DNA from: DTNV01 sp964388435
GTDB taxonomy: Archaea > Micrarchaeota > Micrarchaeia > Norongarragalinales > UBA8480
Assembly (NCBI GenBank): GCA_964388435.1
Contig: CAYMAH010000002.1
Coordinates: forward strand, 1-24,325
DNA length: 24,325 nt
Direction of reading: 5' to 3'
Part shown: positions 6,202-13,651 of the stretch, piece after piece
How positions within the stretch are numbered: the stretch's first letter is position 1
Layout of the letters: the number at the start of each line of letters is the position of its first letter
Notes under the pieces: model-generated
Database searches by the model: none
Told to the model about the DNA's origin: nothing
Seen by the model: the letters and a program-made list of their open reading frames with translations, nothing else
Program-made: the position numbers and the translations under genes

Positions 6202-6657
6202 TTGGAAGTATTTGAGGCGTATATTCCCGCGGGAGTTATTAGCAAGATTGAGAGTCACTTTTCGGAGGAGGGTGGTAAGAGGCTTGAGGCCATGGGGCTT
6301 TTGGTTGGAAAGGTTTATGTTTTTGAGGGAAAAAACTATGCGGTGGCGGAGGATTATTTAACTGGTTTATTGAAAGCGTCCAGCGTTAGTGTTAAATTTG
6401 ATGTTGAAACGCTTGGTCTGATTGCCGGCGAGGTAGGGGATAGAATGGTGGTGGGTTGGGTGCATTCTCATCCTGGTTATGGTTGTTTTATGTCTTCGAC
6501 CGATATTGGTACTCAGAGAAATTATTTTTCAAAGTCTTTTAATATAGCCGGAGTCTTCGACCCCACAAAAAAAGAAAAGGGGGAAATGTTAAAAAGGTTT
6601 TATAAGCTTGAAGGCGACAACTACCGGGAAATATCATTTGCTGTATTCAAAAGGTGA
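6202..6657 (+). CDS. JAMM/MPN+ (Rpn11-like) deubiquitinase-type metalloprotease
   Basis: A zinc metalloprotease of about 150 residues that should cleave the ubiquitin-like precursor after Gly-Gly and remove the modifier from conjugates. The full JAMM motif is intact: Glu29 in EAMGLLVG, then H-S-H-P with His88 and His90, seven residues, Ser98 and Asp101 (numbered from TTG 6202). The surrounding VVGWVHSHPGYGCFMSSTD closely resembles the active site of proteasomal Rpn11, more than bacterial JAB proteins. TTG 6202 is preferred over TTG 6196 because GAGGGTGG ends at 6195 and leaves a normal six-base gap. It is the second gene of the plus-strand arm, and its stop overlaps the GTGA that serves the RING-like gene. 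No other domain is present. Confidence 0.92.
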   Translation: MEVFEAYIPAGVISKIESHFSEEGGKRLEAMGLLVGKVYVFEGKNYAVAEDYLTGLLKASSVSVKFDVETLGLIAGEVGDRMVVGWVHSHPGYGCFMSSTDIGTQRNYFSKSFNIAGVFDPTKKEKGEMLKRFYKLEGDNYREISFAVFKR

Positions 6658-6665
6658 ACTTAAAA

Positions 6666-7388
6666 ATGAAATTGAAATTATTCGACAAGACTCTTCTTGA
6701 AACCATTAGAAATGGTAAGAGCGACTTGAACGAGATAATTAAGGATTTCAACATTGATGAAAACGAGTTTGCCAAGAGGCTGAAATCACTTAAAAGAAGC
6801 AAGTTGGTGATTGAAAGCGAAGGCAAACTTAAACTTGGAATAAACGGTTTTGATGAGATTGAGAAAGAGAGAAAGCAAAAGGAAAGTAAAAGAAAAAAAG
6901 AGGTTGAAAAGCAGGAGAAGAAAGAGGTTACAAAACCAATCGAAAACGAAGTTAGAGAAGAACTGAAGGAAGTGGTTCAGAAAAAACTGGAAGTGGATAA
7001 AATAGAAGTTGTGGAAGAGGGAAAAATAGAAAAAATGGACTTGAACGAGATAGTCAAAAAATACGGTCCAACCGAAGAACAGAAAAAAATATTCGAAAAA
7101 AAAATGGAAGTAGTAAAAACACCTGGAAGAGAAATAAGGGAAGAAAAACATGATGATAAAAAAGGAGAAAGATGCGCTTTGTGCAGGCAGCCTTTCGAGT
7201 TATCAATGAAAGACAATTCAAAGGCAAGGTACGGGTACTGTTTTTGCGGAGCTACTTATCATAAGGATTGTTACGAGTCGCTGCTTGACTCTTCAGGGTT
7301 GTGTGTTAACTGCGGTAAAAAGTTAATGTTGATTCTTGATAAGCAAACGAAGGATGCGTTGAAAAACGTTAAGAACCTCTTTGCATAA
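6666..7388 (+). CDS. RING-like E3 candidate with N-terminal winged helix
   Basis: A 240-residue protein. AGGTGA at 6652-6657, inside the end of the JAMM gene, is a ribosome binding site for the ATG at 6666; the GTG at 6654 is part of that site. Domains: a helical winged-helix-like region (residues ~5-60, LLETIRNGKSDLNEIIKDF ... LKRSKLVI), a very charged Lys/Glu coiled coil (~62-160), and a C-terminal eight-ligand zinc domain. Its ligands are Cys170, Cys173, Cys192, Cys194, His199, Cys202, Cys213 and Cys216, spaced C-x2-C-x18-C-x1-C-x4-H-x2-C-x10-C-x2-C. That order fits a RING-type cross-brace. Beside E1, E2 and a modifier the natural role is an E3 ligase. It is much larger than the small stand-alone RING protein described for the Caldiarchaeum system. 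The winged helix could recruit DNA-bound or proteasome-like partners, which is inference. Confidence 0.75.
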   Translation: MKLKLFDKTLLETIRNGKSDLNEIIKDFNIDENEFAKRLKSLKRSKLVIESEGKLKLGINGFDEIEKERKQKESKRKKEVEKQEKKEVTKPIENEVREELKEVVQKKLEVDKIEVVEEGKIEKMDLNEIVKKYGPTEEQKKIFEKKMEVVKTPGREIREEKHDDKKGERCALCRQPFELSMKDNSKARYGYCFCGATYHKDCYESLLDSSGLCVNCGKKLMLILDKQTKDALKNVKNLFA

Positions 7389-7409
7389 CTTATAAAGTAG
7401 GATTATCAG

Positions 7410-8183
7410 TCAAATCAAGTGAACGTTGCACCTGCTGTTTTTTTCAACATCGAAAAAATCCATTTTTCCAGTTGAACCATTGTAAAACACAATGCCATAG
7501 TCTAAAATTCCCGTTAGGGCGAATTTTAGAAAGCTTTGTACTTGTATTCCCGCTATGATGCTTGTTGTCGTAGGTAGCGCAGGAATCTTTTCCTCTTCTA
7601 TTTCTTTTTTATCCCCACTGCATGAAAATCTTTTCAAGGCGTTTGTGTAATCGTTTTTTGATACAGTGCATTCTAGACAGGCGCCATTAAAAATAAACTG
7701 CACTCTTCCGTTGAAGCCGTCTGTCCCGCCGTCAATAAAAGGAACCACCCCATAGCAGTTGGCATTTACGTGAAGCCTTGCTGAAAGGTTGTCTAGGCAG
7801 CCGAAAATGAAATCGAATTTTCTGTAAAAATCTTCATTCAAATCTTCTGCTTTTTTTTCAATTGTTTCTATGATGCAGTCTTTGTTTAGTTGGGAAATGG
7901 TTTCTTTGACTGCTTGCGTTTTGAGTGTTTTGTTTGAAGCGTGTTTTTCGTTGAATAGGACGCACCGATTTAGGTTTGCAGGTATTACATAATCGAAGTC
8001 TATGATTGTTATTTTCACGACGCCCAGTTGGACTAGCATTTTGATTACTTCGTTTCCCAAAGCACCGGCTCCAACCACTAAAACCCTGGCGTTTTTTATT
8101 TTCTCCTGATTCCATCCTGTTATTCTTTTTTGCCTATCGTACCGGTCCAAGTCGAAGGATTTTAATTCCATTTTTTTAATCAT
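7410..8183 (-). CDS. E1-like ubiquitin-activating enzyme, adenylation domain only
   Basis: A 257-residue E1/MoeB-superfamily enzyme that should adenylate the Gly-Gly terminus of the modifier and form a thioester. Visible: the nucleotide loop GAGALG at 38-43; IIDFDYVIPANLNR with the conserved Asp, Asn and Arg; CLDNLSAR (the D-N-x-x-x-R element); a zinc half-site CLEC at 169-172; Cys188 in FSCSGD at the position of the catalytic Cys of UBA3-type E1s; and PALPTTTSIIAGIQVQ, the usual crossover segment. The second zinc half-site is CNVH at 252-255, a C-x2-H variant. No C-terminal ubiquitin-fold domain for E2 binding is present. The ATG at 8183 follows the NreA stop codon without a gap; an alternative ATG is at 8171. 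Convergent with the RING-like gene, 21 bases apart. Confidence 0.9.
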   Translation of the reverse strand: MIKKMELKSFDLDRYDRQKRITGWNQEKIKNARVLVVGAGALGNEVIKMLVQLGVVKITIIDFDYVIPANLNRCVLFNEKHASNKTLKTQAVKETISQLNKDCIIETIEKKAEDLNEDFYRKFDFIFGCLDNLSARLHVNANCYGVVPFIDGGTDGFNGRVQFIFNGACLECTVSKNDYTNALKRFSCSGDKKEIEEEKIPALPTTTSIIAGIQVQSFLKFALTGILDYGIVFYNGSTGKMDFFDVEKNSRCNVHLI

Positions 8184-9353
8184 CTAAAAATCGTTTAATC
8201 TTTTCTGCATTAAAATAAAACTTCTTTTAGTAAACTCGTTAAAAGGGGTTTTAAGCCTTTTTGCCAGTTCTTGAAAAGCATCTTTTAAAGAAGTTAATTT
8301 TAGAGGTTTGTTTAGGAAGGCGTGTCTGACATTTTCTCTTACTTCTCCTACTCCAACCGGAATTTTGTAGTCTTTGCCTATTTCTCTGAATACTACCGCT
8401 TTTGCTTGGATTTTAAGGCTTTTCAATCCTTCTGCTACTCCGAGTCTTCCAGCATAGTAGCCCCCTCCTTCTTTTTCCGCGTAGTCACTTCTCCCGTCAA
8501 AACCCTCATATTCTTGTTCTATCATTAAGTCGTTTGAGTCGTTCCAGAAACTTTCCGGGTGCCAGACTTCGAATTGTTCGAACTCCCAAGCGCCCGGTAT
8601 CAGGAGGATTTCAAAGTGGTTGAATAAATAGGTGTTTGAAAAAATAAAGTAATTATCTGCGGTTTTGAGGTTTTTTACTTTTTTCAGAAACTCATCTGCG
8701 ACCATTTTGTCTATCGCGGTTATGCCCCATCTTGTAGGCACGAGCTTGGCTTTGACTCCCAGAAAGCCGTTGCTTAGGAGTTTTTGAAGGTAGTAGACGT
8801 CAAAGAATGGGACTAATTCGGAAAGGGATTGTCTCACGCTTATTTTTTCGCTCATGAGCTTATCTACTTTTGGAGGTACTGAAAAATTTTCTGTGACTTC
8901 TATTTTTTTAAGTTCGGCGGTTGGACCCATTGGCTGTAGAATGTTGGAAAAACTCATTGAATAGTTTATCTTGTCCACTACCGCTTCCATTTCCACTGGT
9001 TTGAGGGAGAGGCTTGAAAGTCTTGCTTCTTCAAGTCTGCTTGAATTGACATTTAAATTTGATCTTACCATAAGCTGACTGCTTCTCATTCTGACTATGT
9101 CGTTTATGTTGGAGCCGTACCATTTTGCCGGGTCGTCTTCCACTTCAGCATCTGAAAAGTTTATCATGGGCCCCCCTAAAACATCAGGGTAAGCGCGATG
9201 ACCTATGAAAAAATTAGGAGGAGAATCGCCAAAAACGTCGTTTCCTTTTATTTTTGGCGAAAAGTTTTTCACTGCGTTTATTTTGGAAAGTAGCGGGCAG
9301 TAATTTAACCCACATAAAAGCCTGCCTTTGCACTTCACGCATAAATCGCTCAT
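8184..9353 (-). CDS. nreA: NreA DNA-repair protein with C-terminal PCNA-interacting motif
   Basis: A 389-residue protein of the archaeal Nre family, linked to DNA repair through PCNA. The N-terminus has a four-cysteine zinc site, Cys5, Cys8, Cys14 and Cys19. The family core follows: GDSPPNFFIGH near residue 42, VLGGP, and DDPAKWYGSNINDIVRMRSSQ, then the second Nre domain with VPTRWGITAID and GGGYYAGRLGV. The last seven residues are QKRLNDF, a textbook PCNA-interacting (Q-x-x-L-x-x-F) box at the extreme C-terminus. The stop codon directly abuts the E1 start, so NreA and E1 should be one transcript. That couples the conjugation system to a PCNA-binding repair protein. A TATA-like AAACTTTTAAAATC about 20-30 bases upstream suggests a leaderless start. 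Confidence 0.88.
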   Translation of the reverse strand: MSDLCVKCKGRLLCGLNYCPLLSKINAVKNFSPKIKGNDVFGDSPPNFFIGHRAYPDVLGGPMINFSDAEVEDDPAKWYGSNINDIVRMRSSQLMVRSNLNVNSSRLEEARLSSLSLKPVEMEAVVDKINYSMSFSNILQPMGPTAELKKIEVTENFSVPPKVDKLMSEKISVRQSLSELVPFFDVYYLQKLLSNGFLGVKAKLVPTRWGITAIDKMVADEFLKKVKNLKTADNYFIFSNTYLFNHFEILLIPGAWEFEQFEVWHPESFWNDSNDLMIEQEYEGFDGRSDYAEKEGGGYYAGRLGVAEGLKSLKIQAKAVVFREIGKDYKIPVGVGEVRENVRHAFLNKPLKLTSLKDAFQELAKRLKTPFNEFTKRSFILMQKRLNDF

Positions 9354-9706
9354 TGTTTTAATTTAAGATTTTAAAAGTTTTAAGTTTATTGGTAGTTGAG
9401 TCGAATTAAAAATATAAAATTACCCTATCTCCTTATGTGAAGGCAATGAATTTCACAAACCACTGTTTTAAATAAAAGCAATTTAATGACTTTAAAAAGT
9501 TTAAAAAGGAGTTAAATGACTTTAAATAAGTTTTCAAGCGTTTAAAATGCTTTTAATTGTGAAGGTTTTAAAGAATCATTATATATATTAAATAGGTTAA
9601 GATTGTTTTAAAACTTGCTGAAGTGTGTTTTAGGAAATTTAAAGTCTAAGTTGGTTTTTAAAATAGAAGACATAATTTTAATTATTTTAAATTGGTTGAT
9701 TTTAAT
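9354..9706. other. AT-rich intergenic region between NreA and the ABC operon
   Basis: This divergent spacer has no open frame that I can support. The left end holds the NreA promoter. The rest is strongly AT-rich, with many TTTAAA words and an alternating ATATATATTAAA segment near 9580-9595. It contains a pair of direct repeats (see 9482-9526). It should carry the promoter and possibly operators of the ABC transporter operon. The long leader before 9707 suggests regulation, but none is demonstrated. Confidence 0.5.
9482..9526 (+). repeat. Direct repeat pair, possible operator of the ABC operon
   Basis: Two copies of TTWAATGACTTTAAA, at 9482-9496 and 9512-9526. Their TGAC cores are exactly 30 bases apart, close to three helical turns, so both would face the same side of the DNA. 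They lie about 180-220 bases upstream of the ABC ATPase start. The surrounding sequence is rich in TTTAAA, so chance similarity of the AT part is possible; the TGACTTTAAA core is the informative part. Confidence 0.35.
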
Positions 9707-10453
9707 ATGAGCGTTCAAAAAGCGAAGAGTATTTTTAAGCTTGCGGGGGTTAGTAAAGAGTATGATGACGGCATGAGTTTTCAAGCACTTAAAGAGATTA
9801 ATTTAGAGGTAGGCGAAGGGGAGTTTGTTTCTATTATAGGGCCTTCGGGCAGTGGAAAGAGTACTTTTCTTCACTTGTTGGGTTGTTTGGACAAGCCCAG
9901 TAAAGGAGAGATTTTTATTGATGGAGTTAAAACTTCCACTTTAGGGGATAACGAGCTTTCTGTTATTAGAAGGGATAAGATTGGCTTTGTTTTTCAGGCG
10001 TTTAATCTTGCCGCTACGTTGAATGCCTTTCAGAATGTTGAGCTTCCTCTTTTAATCAGCGAGGTGGACGCCGGTGAAAGAAAGGAAAGGGTCGAGAGTC
10101 TTTTGAAGCAGGTTAATCTTTTTGATAAAAAAAATCATTTCCCGGCTCAATTGAGCGGAGGGGAGAAGCAGAGGGTGGCGATTGCAAGGGCACTTGCCAA
10201 TAACCCCTCTGTTTTGCTTGCCGACGAGCCCACGGGTAATTTAGATTCTAAGAATAGTAAAGATATTATGGATTTAATTAGGGGTTTATGGTTGAATCGG
10301 GGTTTGACTGTTGTTTTGATAACACACGAACCGTTGGTTGCGGCTTATGGAACGAGAATAGTTTACTTAAGGGACGGAGAGGTTGAGAAGGATGTCAAGA
10401 ATAAATCTAGAGCGGCTAACATTGATGGAATAAAAGAAAAAAAAGGCGGTTGA
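9707..10453 (+). CDS. ABC transporter ATP-binding protein (LolD/MacB type)
   Basis: The ATPase subunit of an exporter, 248 residues from ATG 9707. GGTTGAT at 9693-9699 is the likely ribosome binding site, which disfavours the upstream TTG at 9692. Walker A GPSGSGKST is at residues 45-53, the Q-loop lies in FVFQAFNLA, the signature LSGGEKQR starts at 149, and Walker B VLLADEP starts at 169 and is followed by TGNLD. The switch His lies in LITHE. The FVFQAFNL and DEPTGNLDS segments are typical of the LolD/MacB/FtsE group, which works with FtsX-like permeases. The matching permease is two genes downstream (12062-13285). It is the first gene of the operon, and the exported protein gene follows after four bases. 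Confidence 0.92.
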   Translation: MSVQKAKSIFKLAGVSKEYDDGMSFQALKEINLEVGEGEFVSIIGPSGSGKSTFLHLLGCLDKPSKGEIFIDGVKTSTLGDNELSVIRRDKIGFVFQAFNLAATLNAFQNVELPLLISEVDAGERKERVESLLKQVNLFDKKNHFPAQLSGGEKQRVAIARALANNPSVLLADEPTGNLDSKNSKDIMDLIRGLWLNRGLTVVLITHEPLVAAYGTRIVYLRDGEVEKDVKNKSRAANIDGIKEKKGG

Positions 10454-10457
10454 TATT

Positions 10458-12065
10458 ATGAATAATTTGAGTAAAGTATTATTGAGTTTGTTTATGCTGG
10501 TGTTTGCTGGCTTGATGGTTGGCGCTTTGAGTTCAAATAGCGGAGCGGTTTTGCAGATTTCTAATTACACCGTGATTCCTTCAACAGTTTACCCGGGGAC
10601 TACAGGGTATGTTCAATTGACTTTGGCTAACGCCGGTTCTGATACCGCTACTGGAATTACGGCTTATTATAATTATCTTGAGGCTAGCGTGCCCACTCCT
10701 CTTTCTGAGGGTAATCTCGCGCCCGATTCTACCGAGCAGATTACGATTCCTTTCGAGGTTCCGCAACAAGTTTCAAGCGGGCTTTACATGATTAATATAG
10801 GAGTGTATTACAGCGCTTCTTCTACCTTTAATAATATTCAGGAGGCGTCTCTTTCGATTCCTTTAGTTGTTTCGCAGCAGCAGTCTCTTCAGGTTCAAAC
10901 GATTTCAACAAGCAACAGCATTATATCCCCAGGTAATTCTTTTTCTGTTGAAGTGGAAGTTAACAACAACGGCGGTTCAAATATTAATAATTTGATTGTA
11001 ACCACTGCCTCTAATTCTTCTTTTTCCATTCAAGGGGCGAGTCAGCAGTCGATTGGGAATGTTGATTATAATTCTTCTGTCAACGCGGTTATCAATTTAA
11101 CTTCTTCGACTTCAACCACTCCCGGTCAGTATACCATTCCTCTTGAGTTTCAGTATAATAATGCGTTGGGAATGACGGTGAGTCAAATTTTGAACGTTGG
11201 CCCGGTTACTATCGCAGCACCTTTGACTAGTTTTATTCTTTCCATGAAACCTTTGACAATTACTGAAGTCGGAGGCGAGTCAGAGTTTAATCTTACTATT
11301 CAAAACACGGAGTCTAATGTGGAAAGTTACTTAGTTGACTTGAATTTGAATTCAAGTGTTTTCATTCCCTTGAACCAGTCTTTGGTTTACTTAGGGCCAG
11401 TGAACGCCGGTCAGAGCACTTCTTACGTTTTAACGTTTGGAATTTCTAATAGTGTTACAGCAGGTTATTATCAGATTCCCTTGCAGGTGACTCTTGCTTC
11501 TGGACAGACTGTTAATCAGAGCATTGGAGTTTATGTTACTGCGACTCCGGGGTTTACGGTTACAACATCTAGCGGGATTGGAGGGATTACGATTGAAGTG
11601 GCTAACACGGGTAATACCGAAGTGAGAAGTGTTTTTTTGAGTGCTACTTCAAAAGATGTTGGCATTGAAGGAACTTCAAGCCAGTTTGTAGGGACGATGA
11701 ATATTGATGATATTGCAACTCTTCCTTTGACTGTGAGTGCCTTGCCCTCTTTTCAGTCTGGACGGGTTTTAGGTAATTTTTCAAGAAACTCCGGCAAGGC
11801 GAATCAACAACCAGTTATTGAGCTTACTATTAATTTTAAGGATTTAAACAACATTCCCTATACTATTGTAGAAAATGTCACTTTGACTCCTGCCGAGTTG
11901 ATTGCAGCTAGTTCTGGCTCTGCTTCAAATTTCAGGTCAAGGCAGACAGGAATAGTATTTTTAGGGATTGGCATTGTGGAGTGGGTTGAAATAATAATCG
12001 TTTTAATTGTTATTTATTTCATTTACACGCGCTATTTTAAGAAGAAAAGGGAGATTAAGAAATGA
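10458..12065 (+). CDS. Exported Ig-like (COG1361-type) protein, membrane-anchored
   Basis: A 535-residue envelope protein. A signal peptide occupies about residues 1-24 (basic NNLSK, then LLSLFMLVFAGLMVG). Several Ig/NEW3-like beta domains follow, each built on a pattern like S-x-I-x-PG-x-x-x-x-V-x-V-x-N-x-G (for example at residues ~45-60, 150-165 and 265-285). A C-terminal membrane helix near 505-525 (IEWVEIIIVLIVIYFIY) ends in a basic stop-transfer tail. Asn-rich NSS/NST sites suit N-glycosylation. It sits between the ATPase and permease of a MacB-type exporter, in the place where bacteria encode the MacA adaptor. It may be the extracellular adaptor or receptor of this transporter, which is inference from order. 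Its stop overlaps the permease start (ATGA). Confidence 0.85.
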   Translation: MNNLSKVLLSLFMLVFAGLMVGALSSNSGAVLQISNYTVIPSTVYPGTTGYVQLTLANAGSDTATGITAYYNYLEASVPTPLSEGNLAPDSTEQITIPFEVPQQVSSGLYMINIGVYYSASSTFNNIQEASLSIPLVVSQQQSLQVQTISTSNSIISPGNSFSVEVEVNNNGGSNINNLIVTTASNSSFSIQGASQQSIGNVDYNSSVNAVINLTSSTSTTPGQYTIPLEFQYNNALGMTVSQILNVGPVTIAAPLTSFILSMKPLTITEVGGESEFNLTIQNTESNVESYLVDLNLNSSVFIPLNQSLVYLGPVNAGQSTSYVLTFGISNSVTAGYYQIPLQVTLASGQTVNQSIGVYVTATPGFTVTTSSGIGGITIEVANTGNTEVRSVFLSATSKDVGIEGTSSQFVGTMNIDDIATLPLTVSALPSFQSGRVLGNFSRNSGKANQQPVIELTINFKDLNNIPYTIVENVTLTPAELIAASSGSASNFRSRQTGIVFLGIGIVEWVEIIIVLIVIYFIYTRYFKKKREIKK

Positions 12066-13285
12066 AGTTGGCTGACACTGCCTCGCTGGCTTTGAATACT
12101 TTAAGGCATAATAATTTGAGGAGCTGGCTTGCTATTCTTGGAATTATAATAGGAGTGGCGGCAGTGGTGATGTTTATATCTATTAGCATTGGATTGAGCC
12201 AGCAAATTAGCAACCGGTTGAACACTTTGGGAGGCAATATTATAACCATAACGCCAGGGGTTCAGAGAGCCAATACAGTAATTGCAGGAGGTTTAGGTAG
12301 AAGGCCAATAGGTCTTGAAAGGCAGAACAACCAACCGCTTACTTTTGCCGAGGCTAACTCACTTCAAACTCTCCCCGGAGTGGAGTTTGTAGACGCCAGA
12401 CTTACTGGAAAGGGAGACGTGAGTTTTAATAATAAAAACACTTCCATAAGTTTGATTGGAAGCGAGCCGCAAGCTTTTCTTGCTACGGTAGGATTGAACA
12501 TGTCTAGCGGAATGCCTTTAAGCAATGGGGATCCTTATGGAGCGGTTATAGGGTATTCAATTGCTAATACTACTTTTAATGATTCTAACATGCTTAACAG
12601 GCAGTTGACTATTAATAACGTTACTTTCAGGGTGAAGGGAATTTTAAATCAGTCTGGGTCTAGCTTTGGCGGAGTAGACAATGATATTTTTATTCCCCTT
12701 AAGACCGCTGAAAATCTTTTGAATCAAACTAAGAATGCAAGCGAAATAGTGGTGGCCGCAAACCCCGATTATGACACGAATACAGTGGCAAGCGAGGTTA
12801 CAAGCGAGTTAATGACACTTCAACACTCACAGAATGGACAGCAGAGTTTTACTGTCACAACCGCATCCACGCTTCAGTCCACAATTTCAAGCATTACTGG
12901 CATGCTTTCGTTGTTTTTGGGTGGGATTGCTTCGATATCTCTCATTGTCGGGGGCATTGGAGTGGCTAACACCATGTTTATGAGTGTTTTGGAGCAGACA
13001 AAATATATTGGAATCTTGAAAGCGCTTGGAATGAAGAATAATGAAGTGCTTTTGCTGTTTTTGTTTGAAGCGGGTATTATCGGATTGATTGGAGGGTTGA
13101 TTGGAATCGCGTTGAGCTTTGTTTTGTCTGCGCTTATAACTAGCTTAGGAGTTCCTTCAGTTATAACCGGCGAGCTTGTTGCTTTAGGGCTTGGGTTTTC
13201 ATTTTTGATTGGCTTGGTGTCGGGATTTATTCCCGCTAGGAACGCTTCAAAGCTTCAACCTATTGAAGCTTTGGCATATGAATAA
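12062..13285 (+). CDS. MacB-like ABC transporter permease (FtsX family)
   Basis: A 407-residue permease with the MacB layout. One N-terminal membrane helix lies at ~23-45 (WLAILGIIIGVAAVVMFISI). An extracellular MacB-PCD domain of about 220 residues follows. It contains the conserved GGNIITITPG and GYSIANTTF-type segments. Three C-terminal membrane helices lie in the last 130 residues, including GGIASISLIVGGIGVANTM and the family hallmark EQTKYIGILKALGMKNNEVL. The gene overlaps the preceding stop by four bases and pairs with the ATPase at 9707-10453. Such systems export peptides, lipoproteins or small molecules, or transmit force across the membrane; the substrate is not evident. No truncation. 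Confidence 0.9.
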   Translation: MKLADTASLALNTLRHNNLRSWLAILGIIIGVAAVVMFISISIGLSQQISNRLNTLGGNIITITPGVQRANTVIAGGLGRRPIGLERQNNQPLTFAEANSLQTLPGVEFVDARLTGKGDVSFNNKNTSISLIGSEPQAFLATVGLNMSSGMPLSNGDPYGAVIGYSIANTTFNDSNMLNRQLTINNVTFRVKGILNQSGSSFGGVDNDIFIPLKTAENLLNQTKNASEIVVAANPDYDTNTVASEVTSELMTLQHSQNGQQSFTVTTASTLQSTISSITGMLSLFLGGIASISLIVGGIGVANTMFMSVLEQTKYIGILKALGMKNNEVLLLFLFEAGIIGLIGGLIGIALSFVLSALITSLGVPSVITGELVALGLGFSFLIGLVSGFIPARNASKLQPIEALAYE

Positions 13286-13299
13286 GGTAAAATGTTAAA

Positions 13300-13605
13300 A
13301 TGAGTTTTATTTCAGATGCTTTGAAGCCAAATAAGTTTAATGTCGTCGGGACTGTTGCGTTGCTTGTTGTGGTGTGGGTTTCAACATGGGTTTCAAGATT
13401 ATTTGAAGTTGTTTCAAGACCTCGGGCAGCCGGTTTTGGAAATTTTTCAAGCAACTTTTCAAGGTTCAATTCCAATAGTTTTCCCGCCGGCCAGACTTTT
13501 TACAATTACCGGTTGGTTCCAGGTTTATTGAATTATATTTTATTAGCGGTTTTGTTCTACCTTGTCGTTTCACTGATCTTGCAATACGACGGGGTGAAAA
13601 GATAA
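13300..13605 (+). CDS. Small two-helix membrane protein
   Basis: A 101-residue protein with membrane helices at about residues 16-34 (VVGTVALLVVVWVSTWVS) and 75-95 (YILLAVLFYLVVSLILQY). They are joined by a Gly/Ser/Asn/Phe-rich extracellular-type loop. It begins 15 bases after the MacB-like permease and may belong to the same operon as an accessory subunit. No family is recognised. It ends just before the TATA box of the initiator tRNA gene. Confidence 0.6.
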   Translation: MSFISDALKPNKFNVVGTVALLVVVWVSTWVSRLFEVVSRPRAAGFGNFSSNFSRFNSNSFPAGQTFYNYRLVPGLLNYILLAVLFYLVVSLILQYDGVKR

Positions 13606-13622
13606 GAAAAACTTTTTATAAC
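13605..13622 (+). promoter_or_regulatory. TATA box for the initiator tRNA gene
   Basis: The sequence GAAAAACTTTTTATAACC overlaps the end of the small membrane protein gene. It forms a BRE/TATA element about 75-85 bases before the mature tRNA start. This implies a 5' leader of roughly 45-60 bases, which contains a hairpin (13664-13684). Confidence 0.5.
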
Positions 13623-13651
13623 CCTGACTGCTTAAATTAAAGTTAACGGAA

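Noticed and set aside
5836..6258. 140-codon minus-strand frame opposite the 110-residue protein
   Set aside because: It would cover the shared promoter and the start of the JAMM gene. The plus-strand frame has the correct promoter spacing, operon order and motifs shared with E2 and the 51-residue protein.
5113..8183. Bacterial-style antiviral Ub-like operon (BilABCD or CBASS-associated E1/E2/JAB)
   Set aside because: No nuclease, cyclase or effector gene is present. The JAMM site is Rpn11-like, the E2 has the eukaryotic HPN/PNP-x-x-PLN set, and a RING-like protein is included. A defence role is not excluded but not supported.
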